A stretch of 64,000 nucleotides of DNA from Channallabes apus (GCA_030522415.1 CM060108.1:36862756-36926755), one strand, 5' to 3'; positions 47,931-60,569 are shown, counted from the stretch's first letter. The notes: generated by a model not told the origin, from the sequence alone. Translations and numbers: made by a program.

Positions 47931-49210
47931 AGCTATGTACATGAGCTTTAAATGAGAGACTGGAATCAATAATCATATAAAGATCTGAATATTATGAAAC
48001 AAAAACACCATCCAGAGTTTAGACACAAGAAAAAAAACACAAGTTGGGAAACACACTTTTAGAAGAGCAAGCTGAAAATTAAACAGATACATAATTAAAC
48101 TATGAACAGTGATTAAAGTGCAAATGTGATGTAAATATTTAATATGAAAATTATTTTCAGAGTTGAATTAAATAATGCTAAAAATAGTACTCCACATATT
48201 TAATACTTGTCCTGGTCATAGCAATTTGTATAAATCTTTGCTGTCTCCAAAATAAAATGACTTTTAGACTGCATTGAATCCCATAGACATCCTGGATTTT
48301 ATATGTTTATATAGAAATGTCCCAAATTGCATATACATGAAGTTAAACACAGCATTTATCATGAGAGAAATTCAGTCCTCTTGCAGAATATTAAAGAAAG
48401 TTATATTTGTTTATTTACACATGGAAACCTTTATGATTTTTTTTCATAAATCCTTATTGTACTATAAAGACAAATTTTCCAAGGGACTCTGTTTGCACTG
48501 ATGTGGCCTTGCTGCTCATGCATGCAGTCTGTGATAAACACCAAAGGCAATCAGCTGCACAAACATCACCAAATGTGTTTTTCTTGTGGATAATTCCTGC
48601 CTTCAGGCTACTGAGAGAAATGTCCATTAAGCACTACGTTTTTACACTAAAACCCTTTTCCTTTTCCTTTGCTATAAGTCATGTATGGTTGCCCTCGTAC
48701 GTGAGGTTTCCTGACCGGACAACACGTTCAATTTTTTTCATTGCTGTTTGGCTCATGCACACCAGATGCGTCTAGTTCTCCAGAGACCTGCACAGGGCCA
48801 GAGTCAAGGCTTCAATTCATACTTTAATCGGAGCGGATCGAACTGAAGATTTAACAGTCCTTTCGCTGTTGTTTGCACAGGAGTAGAGCCAGATGGAGTT
48901 CAGTAATGGGGCCCCCTGAGGGTGTTTGGCACACGTCGTTGTTTAATGTCGATTTCGAGGTGCGGATCTATTTTAGCACTATATTGTAATAATTGTCGTT
49001 TTTGGAAGCCAAGCCCAGATTAGATCACAGGCAAGGCCTCCTCTGCATGACTGTTTTACTTAGTTTTCTCTCAGATATATGCACTGTGAATTCCACAGCT
49101 TGCCACAGGGTTGTAAAGTGTGTTAATTAATGGCTACAGAATAGAGGAGCAAGAGTTTAAAACTGTGTAATCTTGTAAAGTGACTGTTACTTTGGGTAAT
49201 AAATAGCTTG

Positions 49211-49213
<3 letters not shown>
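47931..49213. other. svep1 intron 3, no gene seen
   Basis: AT-rich. The frame at 48503-48775 has no recognisable domain. Nothing else noted. Confidence 0.5.

Positions 49214-49268
<55 letters not shown>
49214..49268. repeat. (TG)n microsatellite
   Basis: About 27 uninterrupted TG units. Confidence 0.96.
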
Positions 49269-49269
<1 letters not shown>

Positions 49270-49474
49270 TGAGTGGGGGACTATAATTGACACAGTGGCT
49301 CAGTGTGTATATGTTTGTATCACTATACAAGCTGCTATAATCTGCCACACATGTGTGGAGATCAGCAGGTGGATGAAACAAATGAGAACAAGTTAAACAG
49401 TACTCCAAAAACTCTCTCACATATTCTTTCTGTTTTCTCTCTGTAGCTCCAACCACTTTTACAGAATACATTGC

Positions 49475-50050
49475 ATTCAATTCAACACAATTTTATTTGT
49501 ATAGCGTTTTTAACAATGGTCACTGTCATAAAACAGCTTCAAAAGAAAATGATGGAAATGTGTATGAAACGTGTGAGAAAATATGCATAAATCAAAATAG
49601 TCAGCTTTTCCCTGATGAGCAAGCTGAGGCGATGGTGGCAAGAAAAAACTCCTTGAGATGGCAATAGGAAGAAACCTTGGGAGGAACCAGACTAGGTGAT
49701 AACAGATAGCAGGAATTGTTTTGCAGTCGTACTGTGTGTTAGGCAGTTGGAAGTTCAATATAACAGATGATGTGTTTAAGATAATATGGGTCCAGTTTGT
49801 TTTTGGAGGCTCAGGTAGAAAACTGTTGGAAATTCCAGTCCTGAACTATTGCGCGACAGCAGTCACAAGTCTTCAAAGAGCGGCTGTCTGCATTATCTGG
49901 GGCCAGTACTGTCTTCATGGTAAAGTTGAACCGTCCGCAGTCACCACACGCTTCCCAGGACATGCACCAGAATGAGTCAGATAGGTCCAGAGGGCAGAGG
50001 GGGTCTGGATCACCAGCAGCTCAGGAGCAGAAAGTAGCTCGACAGAGAGA
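49475..50050 (+). repeat. Dispersed fish repeat, long copy
   Basis: Contains CAATTTTATTTGTATAGCGT, TTTCCCTGATGAGCAAGCTG, AGGCGATGGTGGCAAGAAAA, CCTTGGGAGGAACCAGACTA and, further on, TCCAGAGGGCAGAGGGGGTC. These blocks recur, in this order, in many teleost introns and UTRs. Non-coding; origin class not known to me. Confidence 0.65.
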
Positions 50051-50284
50051 CAGATAGAGGAGAAGAGAAGAGCCAGAAGGAAACACAGATATTCCTAGGC
50101 ACTCCACCATCAACAAACCTGAGTGATCAATGTGAGTGGAGAAGACAGCATCTAAACATACCTTGTTAAATGCCCGGTTAACAGTTCTGTGATTTTTCTT
50201 TGAATTTGGTATATGTGTGACTTGATAACCGTTAAATATCATCCTGATGTAAAGGTTTTAAGAAAAGTACTGTATACAGTGTGC

Positions 50285-50640
50285 AGTCGTAACATATTCC
50301 ACCTGCCTAATATTGGTTTAGTTTCCCTCATGCCACTAAAACAGCTCTAACATCAGGATATGGTCACCACAAGACCTCTGAAGGACACCAAGACTTTCCC
50401 AGCAGGATCTGACTTGTTCTATAAGGAGCATTATCTTGCTTAAAGAGGTCACTGTTATTTGGGAATAACATAGTCATGGGTGTACTTGGTCACCAACAAT
50501 GTTTAGGTAGGTGGTACGTGTCAAAGTAACATTCACATGAATGGTGGGACCCAAGGTTTCCGAGCAGAGCATTCCGAGTCTCTGCCAGTTTCCCTTCTTC
50601 CTATAGTGCATCATGGTGCCATCCTTTCCCAGGATGGCAC
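50285..50640 (-). mobile_element. Tcb1-like Tc1 transposon relic
   Basis: GTTTAGGTAGGTGGTACGTG, CAAAGTAACATTCACATGAA and CATAGTGCATCATGGTGCCA are minus-strand landmarks of the Tcb1-type catalytic region. The left part (about 50310-50360) matches the non-coding end of the same element. The C-terminal coding region between them is largely deleted. Confidence 0.65.
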
Positions 50641-51105
50641 CATGCTAACCCTACAGAAGCTTTATGACTCAGTGTCAGACTCATAAAGAGGTGATTTACT
50701 GTATGCGTGCCATGTAAGGCAGCTTTTCCACAGACTCTTGTTAAACATGCTCCTTTACTGGGGATGACACAAAGGTCATGGTGGACAAGGGGTAGGGGCA
50801 GAGTATCAGCACAACTTGTCTTTTTCCTTTTCCACACATGCATAAACTTTTATGTATGCTTTTGTTGCTCACTGCACTTTCACGCAAACCCTCACAGGCT
50901 TTATTACACTAAGTGTGCCTTTTAAGTTTATAGCCTTTGCTTTGCTATTTTATAGGATACTCATAAAGGTTCTCTCCTATTTTTGCACTTTTTTTGTCCC
51001 TGAATTCCATTTGTCTGCCTCTCTTTAACTTGTCTCTGTCTATCTAAAATGTCTCTGTCTGTCTTACATCTTTATTCCTTTATGCAAAAGATGTACTGCA
51101 GTGTG
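50641..51105. other. svep1 intron 3, nothing recognised
   Basis: The frames at 50601-50843 (minus) and 50707-50925 overlap on opposite strands and carry no domain. Ordinary intron. Confidence 0.5.
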
Positions 51106-51295
51106 AAGGGGTGGCATGATGGTGTAATGATTAGTACTGTGGCCTTGAACTTACAGGGTTGAGGATCTGATACCTGCCTTGGGTCTGTGTGCATGGGTTT
51201 GTATGTTCTCATTTGTCAGTGCCCTGAGTCCCTGAGCGTGGCTCAAGGCGTCTTGTGACCATCTACAAGATTAGCAGTATAGAGTGATCTAATTT
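51106..51295 (+). repeat. Diverged SINE family A copy
   Basis: Head GGTGTAATGATTAGTACTGT and GGCCTTGAACTTACAGGGTT, then TGTGTGCATGGGTTTGTATG and a tail ending ATTAGCAGTATAGAGTG. An old, internally shortened copy of the 35656-type SINE. Confidence 0.7.
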
Positions 51296-51474
51296 TAGGT
51301 TTTAATTGAAAGTTGTTGTCCAAAATTGTGAGAAAATATGATTTGACCCAGAATCTTTCCATGTGTAATAAAATATGGGGATGTGTGGTTTTATAAAAAG
51401 AGAATAAATTGTATGCCTATACAACATATCACCATAAGCAAGCACTGGAAGAAATGTAGCTTTCAAAAGTCTCC

Positions 51475-51825
51475 AGTACTCCTCGAGGACTTCTGCCTGA
51501 GGCCGCGCCCACGGAGAGCTGGGAGGGGCCACCCGGGCCATCGACAACAGGAGAAGTGCCGTCATGAGGGAGCGTACAGGAGCGCTGCATCTGCATGCTC
51601 CGTTCTGCCACTCCGCCCACTGCCACCTATGTGCCACATTTATGCCCGCATGCCAGCATGGCACTGCCTCCGGACCTGCACGTGCACAATCTTTCCTTCC
51701 CTTTCTTTCAATCCTTCTTCATTTAACCCTTTCCTTCCCCATTTTTTCCTAAATAAATTACCCTTTTTCCTGTAAGACCTCGCCTCGTGTCCATGCTTCA
51801 TGGTGCCGCCCGTGCAACATACAGT
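51475..51825 (+). repeat. GC-rich LTR-like fragment
   Basis: A sharp rise in GC from about 51480 to 51690 inside AT-rich intron (GGCCGCGCCCACGGAGAGCT, GGGAGGGGCCACCCGGGCCA), followed by a C/T-rich stretch, a poly-A signal AAATAAA at about 51750-51756, and ACCTCGCCTCGTGTCC. This is the layout of the R-U5 end of an LTR. Overlapping frames on both strands are explained by this composition. No partner LTR or internal region is present, so it would be a solo or partial LTR. The class is uncertain. Confidence 0.45.
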
Positions 51826-52644
51826 AGGTCAAACCCGTTACTTAGGGTCAAACTGGACTCATCAGACTTTTTCCATTTATCCAAAGTCCCGTCTTTCTGC
51901 TCCCTATCACAGTGAAACTTTTTCAAAAATTAGCTTCACTTACAAGTGGTCCTGTGAGTTCTTGTCAAACTGTGTGGGAATTATTTTACTTTAAATTATT
52001 TTATTATTTTTTTGCTACAAATATAGCTTTTCTTCTTTTCCACTTTAACCATTTCTATTGTTGATGTATTCAAATTCATCAAGTGTTTACAGTAAGTAAT
52101 CGCCATCCAAATATCTTCCACAAAACTGATGGTTCAGCACTGGTCATCCAGGTTTTAATAATGCAGTTCTTGTATATTCAGCATTCTCCTTAGTTATTTT
52201 CATTGCATGATTCTGGCCAATAATTTGTCAGTTTTGACATCAATTGTTGGTAAATAAAACAATTCATCACTGCAGTAATTATCCAACTGAAGTAAGTATG
52301 AACTAAGTATTTAAATTCAGCACTTTTTCATAGTATTTTCATAGATTCAGCATTTTTGCATAGTATGGAAAGACATTGTCATGTCTCTCTCTCTCTCTGA
52401 GAGTCTCGCTGTCTTTCTCACTCTTTCCCCCTGCATTGTATGTTTCCATTCCTTTCAAATGCTTTAATGTGTCAGTGAATGGTGATGGAGTGAGAGTCTG
52501 CCCTCCCTCCCAGTCTATCAGTGACTGTTTTTAGAGCCTCTAACCCTCATTTCCCAGTCTCACTCAACTCTGTGTCTCATAGACTGCCATTATCCTCAAC
52601 AAATAGGGATCACATATCCTGAACCTTTAAACCTGTTGCCATTA

Positions 52645-52681
<37 letters not shown>

Positions 52682-52882
52682 CTCTCTACTCTTACCATAT
52701 ATAGGATACATATTAAGACATATTTAATAATCATTAATAATAATAATTTTTTATTAATAATAAAATAATTTTGGGGGGATTGCATCACAATTTGGGGCAA
52801 ATGTTTTGTATATTCTGTGTTACTAATGTTGTTGTGCAAAAAAAAAAAAAAAAAAAAAAAAGAATTATTAGAAACACCCCAA
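51826..52882. other. svep1 intron 3, simple repeats only
   Basis: A CT tract at 52647-52678 and an A-run at 52838-52861 are present. No exon or family-specific element is recognised in the rest. Confidence 0.5.
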
Positions 52883-53118
52883 CAGGGTGACATGGTGGTG
52901 TACTGGTTTGTGCTATCGTCTTGCACCGCCAGGATCCGTGTTCGATTCCCGGCGAGGCTCGATTCCTGTCTCCGTGTGTATGGATTTTGCATGTTCTGCT
53001 TGGTGGGTTTCCTCCAGATACTCGGGTTTTCTCCCCACAGTTCAAAGATATGCAGATTAGGCTTATTGGCGTTCCCAAATTGCCCATAGTGTGGGGGATA
53101 GGCTCCAGGCCTAAACCC
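52883..53118 (+). repeat. SINE family A, internally deleted
   Basis: Head GGTGGTGTACTGGTTTGTGC and TTCGATTCCC (B-box region partly duplicated as GATCCGTGTTCGATTCCC and CTCGATTCCTGTC), body GGGTTTCCTCCAGATACTCG and TTATTGGCGTTCCCAAATTG, then a jump to GGGGGATAGGCTCCAGG, skipping most of the 3' domain. Confidence 0.8.
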
Positions 53119-54254
53119 CTACAACAGCTTTGGTAAGACTTTCTGTGCCTCAGTTGGAATTTTGTATGTGTTACATTATATCATTAAATGTTTCTTAAAG
53201 TGTCTAAATGGAAGAAATGTAGCTTTATAGCTGTTATATAATGATTCCTTTCCCTGTATAGCTGGTCTGTCCTTTACATTTTCAGGTTGTTACTGTTCAT
53301 TCATTTACATTGACAAGTGTGTGAAGTGCTTTCTATTCAAATAAACATACAGTCAAAGTGTGCCCCGGTCATGTGTTAAACGCACTCCAGACCCATTCAC
53401 TGTAGTCCTGACTGGTACATAGCAAGTCATGCTGGCTTTTGTCATTGTGGTATCCTTGCTTTTATACCCTTATTTAAATAGTGTGTTTTATCTGGTTAAG
53501 TGTGCGAATGCATCTATGGGCATATACAGTATGGGTCAGTTCAGACAATTTAGATCATACAAAGGCACATAGAAGGTGTAATGAAGCACTTTAACTACAG
53601 ATGCATGAATGTGGAGAGACACAACAGCGCCATGGCTTTATTGCACTGACTTCTCTACTGATTATGTAATAGAAAGAACAATTATCATTTTTATTTGATG
53701 GACTAATGTGTCACTTGCCATGTAGTTTCCATCTCTGAAATTAGTCTCAAAACACCCAGTGTTGTAGTCTTTTTCAACCTGACACCAAAGTCTTTCTGAT
53801 GTTGTTGTTGTTGTTCCTTTAGTGGATAAGTTTATGTGGTCACTGTTATTGTTCTGGTTACGTTTATTACCAGTATGCATCGTGCAAAGCTGCATTAAGT
53901 GTACATATGCTAACATTCTTTACAGAAAATGTGACCTACTGTAGCGTGATGTTTATTCCTTCTTCCAGCATAAATGAGAGGATGTGGAGGAGTGTCGAGC
54001 ATTTCTGAGTGGCCAAGTGCTGTGGTTAAACTCTCTATTTAGCCTTAATCCACAGTCTCATGCTCTCAGTGTAGTTTAAGTCACATATTGTTCTTCGTGC
54101 TCCAGATGGTTTTTCATACGTCCACATGTACAAGTATTTTTCAACAACATGTCATCATGGCATTTGAGAAAATGAGCTATTGCTAAATGTTGGCCAGCTA
54201 AACAACATGATGGAAAACCTTTTACATTTATGATGGCACTGGAAGCCAACAGCG
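53119..54254. other. svep1 intron 3, no gene seen
   Basis: AT-rich. The minus-strand frame at 53662-53916 has no domain. Nothing recognised. Confidence 0.5.
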
Positions 54255-54455
54255 GTCCTCAATGTTCATCCTGGAGGACCCGTCCCCGCCCCCACCCCCA
54301 CCCCCCCTACCTGCATATTCTAGTGTTTTCCCTGCTCACCCGCCTCAATTCAGAAAAGATTCATTATTTAAATCCGATGTTCTGGGAGCTGAGAAAACAC
54401 TTAAATGTGCTTGCCAGGGTTTCCTTGGTACCATGGTTGAGAACCACTACATTGC
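54255..54455. mobile_element. Fold-back MITE-like repeat, copy 2
   Basis: Related to 37446-37630: TCATCCTGGAGGACCCGTCC at left, GTTCTGGGAGCTGAGA in the core, and GGTACCATGGTTGAGAACCA at right. A C-rich run (CCCCACCCCCACCCCCC, about 54289-54307) has grown inside the left part. Confidence 0.6.
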
Positions 54456-55006
54456 AAAATCATTATGCTTCATTTATTTGGAACTTTAAAAGTGTGGAAT
54501 ATCAGATTATTGCCTGACACACAGGCAGCTGATCATTCCAGTCACATTCAGCAGATTAATACTGGTCCAGTGGATCTGTAAATAATGGATTGGGGTTATT
54601 TCACATATGTAGTGTTTTTTTCTGTTTAAATAGAACTCTGTTGTGGTGTGCACAAGTTGGACAGTCAGATGAAGTCGATCCCGGCCCAGTTCTAAGCACA
54701 CGCTAGAGTGATGGGAGTGAAAAGATTATTTGACTTTGCATTGACCCAGCTGCTTTTTTGTAAATGTAAGCTGCTAAACTGAGAAATACAAACTAAGCTG
54801 GAGGGGACAGCTGCAGAAAAGCAAATCATCAAACTGACAAACAAACAAAGAAAATAAACACTGCATGTGATAAACAACATATTTGAAATGAATTATCGAA
54901 TAATGCATTTTTCGTTTCCACTCATAGGTGATATAATTATATAATGATTTCATGGACAGAAACTTTTTAAAGTATGAGTCAGCAATAAAAAAAAAAATAA
55001 TAAATT

Positions 55007-55043
<37 letters not shown>

Positions 55044-55502
55044 TATAACTTTCAGCCACACATTATTTTATTTATTTATTTATTTATTTTTACAGATTTT
55101 TCTTCCAAAGAGCCAGACAGTTTTGTATTTTTGCGGTCTTGAGAAACAGTTCTCCAGGCTTCCTGAAGAACTTTCTGGCTCTCATTTTTTGGCAATTTTT
55201 TGGCTCTCATTTTCAGTCCAGTCCCTGTACCTGACCAGTTTCAGAGAAATGTTTTCTAACTCAAGGAATGAATCAGTGAGAAACAGGAGCAGAGGATGCC
55301 AGTGAGTAGTGTACTGGTGATGCTGAATGATGAGTGGTTGGACCAGATGAGAGGGGAAATGAGGTTGCTGCCGAGGTTGTTAAATAAACAATGCATTTTT
55401 TACACTGTACCTTAAAGCATTTTGTAGCCTGTTACAGTAAAATCATTTGTTCCCATTTATTTAATTGAATCTATATAATTGTATTTAATATGAAGAAATG
55501 AG
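54456..55502. other. svep1 intron 3, simple repeats only
   Basis: Has an A-run leading into an AT dinucleotide tract at 55006-55047 and a TTTA run at 55065-55090. A phrase TTTTTTGGC...TGGCTCTCATTTT is repeated near 55168-55212. No gene is seen. Confidence 0.5.
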
Positions 55503-55715
55503 GGAGGGGAAATGGTAGCTTAATGGTGAATTTCTTGCATGCCATGCAGGAGGCCTCAGTTCGATTCCCAGCCAATGCCCAAACCTCAGCCATTGGAGCT
55601 GGTCCCAAGATCAAATCAAATCATCAGGAAGAACATCGGGCATAAAACCATAGCCCTTGACGGGAACAGTTGAAAGAACAGTGACTACAAATTAAGAAAT
55701 GACGGGTGATTAAGA
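55503..55715 (+). repeat. tRNA-derived SINE (family C)
   Basis: A-box-like TGGTAGCTTAATGGTGAAT and B-box-like CAGTTCGATTCCCAG at tRNA spacing, then a unique body (GCCATTGGAGCTGGTCCCAA, CATCGGGCATAAAACC) and a tail ending GGGTGATTAAGACTTTTGCA. It differs from families A and B. A real tRNA gene is excluded by the missing acceptor arm pairing and the long extension. Confidence 0.7.
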
Positions 55716-57838
55716 CTTTTGCACAGTACTCTTTATATATTTTATAATTGCATCCCACATTCATCTTTATCCGCTATCAAATATAAAATATGTACTCATA
55801 AGAGAACTTTGGTCTGTTGTTTCAAAAATTGTGTAATCCTAGTCAACCATAAATGTCAGTCCACCTAGAATCAGATAATTACTCTTTTAAACTTGCGATC
55901 AGTGGCCCTATAGCTCTAATACATGGATATGTTTTTTGAGGTCATACTTTTCAAAGGATTTTTTAAAGGTTGCTTTGATTTTGAGTTTGTACAGTAAATT
56001 ATTGAAAACACATTTACCCAGATAAAGTTGGATAGTTTCTGATCTGTTGTACAATTGCAGTAATTAATCTGTTCACAAGAACATATACTTTGCAAGCTGC
56101 CACAAGTTAAATAGTTTATTTTTAAAGCACTACAGAGCACAGGAATGTGAAATAAGTAGCCTTCCTCACTGGTTGTATTATGCTGTACTGATTCATTCAC
56201 TGCTGGTTGAATGGCAAGTAACACTGACACTGTGTGAGCAACAGGATACAATGGCATAAGGATAAGAAACAGGCATGTGATTATGCAGGTGGCAGCAGCA
56301 GGGCCTACTTGCCTGCCTGCATGCTCACTTAAAAAGGTAAATGTGTGAAGCTACAGTATGTTTCTGGATCCAATTTGCTTGCTTCCTTCACTTTCAACTC
56401 CTCTCACCGTGGGTTGCGGCTGCATTTTCAGAAGTCCAGGGTCTCTTGTGATTAGCCGCGTCTGGCCTGTACATCTGAGCAGAGGCTGTGAGAATTATTC
56501 CTGACTAAATGGGAAAACAAGAACCAGCAAGAGGAGCACATCATTCTGCTGTGGTATGCATGTAGATCCTTGAAGATGTGCCAAATAGAAGATTTTCATG
56601 CAGATGAAGCGTACCAATATGTGGGAAGCATGAACTAGCCTTCAAATTGAGATCCTTTTTTCCCTTTTTTTATTGCCAAGGGTCTCTCAGGTGTTTGACA
56701 CACTTGGGGCCTGTTATCTCACTTTTTTTTCACTCTTTTCTCTTTGCTCCTTATGAGGGCTGTAAATTGGGAATGTGCTGCCACTGGTCAGCACTGTGCT
56801 CTCTGTTTCTTTACCAGTTATGGGTTTCCGGGAGGAAATCAGGGATTGAAGCACATTACCACAAGGTTATGTGAGACACAGCTGCTGTGCAGTGGTTCAG
56901 ATTGTAATTAGCACTAGTGCTATTCTTAAAGACTCGTCTGGGAGCCGGTTCCTGTGTCATTACTGCAGATAAATCTGGCCAGGAGTTCCTGCCTCCACTT
57001 AAGCGAGCCTAGATGCTGAAAGAGAAAGAAATATGGCATATTTAATTTTAAAGGCTTTTTCTGATGTTTTTCTGTCACTGCGTACTGAAGATTTACAAAA
57101 GTCAGAACTGCCATCTACTGTATTCAACCCAAGTGTTATTAATGCAGATAATACTGTTTTTGCTTGATGGGCTTCCTGGAATTTAACCACGGTAATCGGT
57201 GTGGATGTCTGTAGTAAATCTATGCACCCTAAACCTTTGCTCACTCTCACACTCTTTTCCCACAGGCACATCCGTTAAGTTATTACAAGGAGACATCTAT
57301 TCTTGTTTCATTTTCTTCCTGAGTTGTACTTTTCTGTATTTTTTTTTTTTTAATATGGTAATTTATTATCCTCCTTCCTGCTGTTCATTCTTTCATATCC
57401 ATGTTCCCGTCCCACCCTGCTTCCATATGTCTCTTTTTTCACTTACATACTGTACGCACACTTTTTTCATTATCTGTCTTTTGCTTTGGCAGTATATCTG
57501 TCTGTATTTCTGTCAGTCTCACACTTTTCTCCCATATGTCTCAGTCTTTTTCATGTAGAACACACGATTGCTGTATTAGTGACCTTTCCATAGTCTCTCT
57601 CTTTGTCTCTTTCCATTTCCCGTTGGACGTTTGTCTTTCTCTCTCTGAGTTTTTGTGTCTCCCTTCCTGTGTGTAAGCACTCTCTGGGCCTCATGGTGTA
57701 TCCACTGCTTACCACTAGCCTTAAAAGCATTTAAAATCGTCCCACCATTAAAACGCAACCCTGTACACAGTTTCCAATGTTTCCTCCTTTACTCTACAGA
57801 ATTCTAGAACCAAAAAAAAAAAAAAAAAAAAAACATTC
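55716..57838. other. svep1 intron 3, no gene seen
   Basis: Pyrimidine-rich patches at 57300-57660 give overlapping chance frames. An A-run of about 22 lies at 57812-57833. No exon or element recognised. Confidence 0.5.
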
Positions 57839-58823
57839 TGTCACGTTCTGCTATGGTGTTGGACTGTGGGCTTGGTGTTGAGGCATAGATGCAGAGGGGA
57901 TGCAGTGAAACAAAAGAGTCTTTAATGATAATCAAACAAACATGAACAAAACATGAACTAAGAGAGTTGGCTTGGAGCATAAGAAACATAACCCAAACAC
58001 TTAGACGTAAGACTAGGGATTACATACATTGATTCACAATACAGACATGGGATACAAACTGGACAAGACAAGACACACGAAACAGTCTAACGGACTAAAC
58101 ATTAGGGACTATGCATGCAAGGGATAAACAAACACAAGACAGGCTTGGCTAGGTCTATTGGCTGAGCTGCACATTAGCTGCTAAGCTAGCTCATACTGTA
58201 GCTAATCAGACTAATGGCTACACCAGCCAGTAGCCTGAGACCCAAGGGAATGAACAGACAAGGTACACAGCAGACTAGGTTATGAAACAGACTAAGAACT
58301 CTAAAGGTTAGTGGCTAAAGATGTTAGTACCTAAACAGACTAAGAGCTAAGCAGACAATGAGACTAGACAGACACGAAGACTAGACAGACTAAGATCTAG
58401 ACATGTTAGTATCACCCTCATTAGTATTGAAACAGACTACTAGCTAAACATGCAATGGGGGTTACTTACACAAAAGGGTAAACACAAAAGGCTAATTCTC
58501 CTAGAGGCTAATCCTGCTAGGAGACACAGAGACAAAGAGACATAAACTAAATCAAAGCAAATACAAACTTAACTTAAAGTGCTCCTGAAACCAAAAGCCA
58601 ACTATCATGAAATCAAACTAAAACAAGGAAACAAAACCCACATAACAGAAATTAATGCTCGACCCAGTTTCCCAGAACAAACAGGTATTTATAAAAGTGC
58701 TAATGAGCCTCCTCAGTTCAGGTGAGCATCCGTGTCACCTGACCGAGGAGGCTTCTGGGAAACTGAGTCTAGGAACCAAAACTACAAAGTAAAAACACTG
58801 CCCTCTAGTGGGCAACCCTCACA
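57839..58823 (-). repeat. Candidate solo LTR, minus strand
   Basis: On the + strand it runs TGTCACGTTCTG ... CAACCCTCACA, i.e. TG...CA ends. Read on the minus strand the far end has CATTAAAGACTCTTTTGTTT and closes AACGTGACA, like a gypsy-type LTR terminus. Flanks are CATTC and CATTA, a possible 5-bp target duplication with one mismatch. The interior is rich in near-repeated GACTAGACAGACTAAG words and has no coding capacity. It could instead be a non-autonomous DNA element. Confidence 0.45.
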
Positions 58824-59124
58824 CATTAAAAGTGCATGATACAAATAAATTCAGAAAAGATCATGACTTATCTTTATATTAATGTGATAATACTTTCTGA
58901 GCTGATGAAATCTATAAATATTAGTGGTGTTTAGATTGCTGCCATTTGGTGTAGAAACAGAATATAAAAAAAAGAGTTGATGTGAAAATGTAAAATTTTA
59001 ATTTTGAATTTTATCACAAAGCTCATGTGGTGATTTTCCTTTTTGCCCCACACTCATTGGGTGAAAGCTTTCTGCACGTTGACTATAACATAAAGTGTAA
59101 TCTTTTCCATTTGTACTTACAAAA
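58824..59124. other. svep1 intron 3, nothing recognised
   Basis: AT-rich, no recognised feature. Confidence 0.5.
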
Positions 59125-59318
59125 CATGCCTTTACATTTAGGAGACGCTCTTATCCAGAGAGACTTACGTTTTTATCTCATTACACATCTGAGCAGTTGA
59201 GGGTTAGGGCCTTGCTCAAGGGCCCAACAGTGGCAACTTGGTGGTTGTGGGGTTTGAACCTGGGATCTTCCGAACTGTAGTCCAATGCCTTAACCACTGA
59301 GCTACCCCTGGCCCTAGG
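59125..59318 (-). repeat. tRNA-derived SINE (family B), minus strand
   Basis: Minus-strand copy of the 34121-type SINE: GGGGTTTGAACCTGGGATC is the B box read in reverse and ACCACTGAGCTACCCC the A box. The shared AGGGCCTTGCTCAAGGGCCC block and the AGACGCTCTTATCCAGAG tail are present. Confidence 0.85.
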
Positions 59319-59680
59319 CCCTCCTGGCCTTTGATCTGATTGTGTTTTGTTTATCAGATGTGAACAGTTTTACAAAGACAAAAAAAAAAAATTCTTGTTC
59401 ATTTATCCAGTAAATAAACAAAGATCCAGTCAATGCAGTGATCTGAAGCCATTTAGTCACAATTTAGCTGTGGTTACCAGAATTCCACTTATTAAAGCAA
59501 ATCTGTTCCAGTACTCACATATTCTGTCACCACATGCTGTTACATAGAATTATATTTAGTTGACAAATTTAAGTAAAAAAAAATTATATTCATATTTATG
59601 TATGAAATTTGACATTTATTTGGCGTGGCCTAACATACAATACATTCTTAAATTAATTTTCTTAGCACAGCTTTCAGATT
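59319..59680. other. svep1 intron 3, nothing recognised
   Basis: AT-rich. An A-run at about 59381-59390. No feature recognised. Confidence 0.5.
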
Positions 59681-59976
59681 AGGGCACGGTGGTGTAGTGG
59701 TGTAGCACTGTGGCCTTGCACCTCCAGGGTCCAGATACGATTCCCGTCTCTGTGTGCATGTGTGCTGTATGCAAGTTTTTATGTTCTCGCAGTGCTTGGT
59801 AAATTTCCTCCGGTTTCCTCCCACAGACCAAAGACATGCAGATTAGGTTAATTGGCGTTCCCAAATTGCCCGTAGTGTGTAAATAAGGGTGTGAGTGTGT
59901 GTATCTGGGGGGGCTCCATTCCGCGACCCTGAATACAGGATTAAGTGGTACAGTATAGACGATGAGTAAGTGAGTG
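59681..59976 (+). repeat. SINE family A copy
   Basis: GGGCACGGTGGTGTAGTGGT, CTTGCACCTCCAGGGTCCAG, TTTCCTCCCACAGACCAAAG, AATTGGCGTTCCCAAATTGC, and a shortened tail ending GGATTAAGTGGTACAGTATA. Flanked by AGCTTTCA on both sides (59669-59676 and 59977-59984), a likely target duplication. Confidence 0.88.
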
Positions 59977-60521
59977 AGCTTTCAAATAATTACAATTACC
60001 TTAATGCAGTTTTTTTTTCAATATAGTGTATACACCAATTAATTAATGAATCTGGCCTTTATATATCTTATAAATTAAGTTTATAATTTACACAATTAAA
60101 TGTAATTAGTTTAATATAAACACAAGTTATACCATCATTTACCTTTTTAAATTCTGCCCTTAATTTAATATTTTGTTGTATGAATAATTGATTTCAATGT
60201 AGACCATCATCTGAGAAAGAGGGGCAAAAATATCAGGATTCTTTACACTGATACTGAATACACTGATTCTGATTTTCCCTTTGGTTTTGAACATACACTT
60301 ATTAAAAATTTTATTCATATATAAAAAGACTAAAGCAATGAAAGAAAGAAAACCTGGCAAGCATTTAAATAAATAAATGTAATCTATTGTCAATGTATTG
60401 GTGATGTTTCACTGTAACACACAAATTTGCATTAATGACATAACTCACAAAACTCACTGATACTGTTTACTGACTACTTCAAGTTCTGTATGCTTAATGA
60501 GAAATTTGATCCATGACCTTG

Positions 60522-60525
<4 letters not shown>
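59977..60525. other. svep1 intron 3, end part
   Basis: AT-rich. Nothing recognised before the TC repeat at 60526. Confidence 0.5.

Positions 60526-60565
<40 letters not shown>
60526..60565. repeat. (TC)n tract forming exon 4 acceptor
   Basis: 20 TC units lead straight into TGTCTGTAG|, so this microsatellite is the polypyrimidine tract of the exon 4 splice acceptor. Confidence 0.93.

Positions 60566-60569
<4 letters not shown>

Noticed and set aside
51383..51775. 130-codon frame in the GC-rich island
   Set aside because: Overlapping frames exist on both strands and end in pyrimidine-rich nonsense; explained better by an LTR-like fragment.
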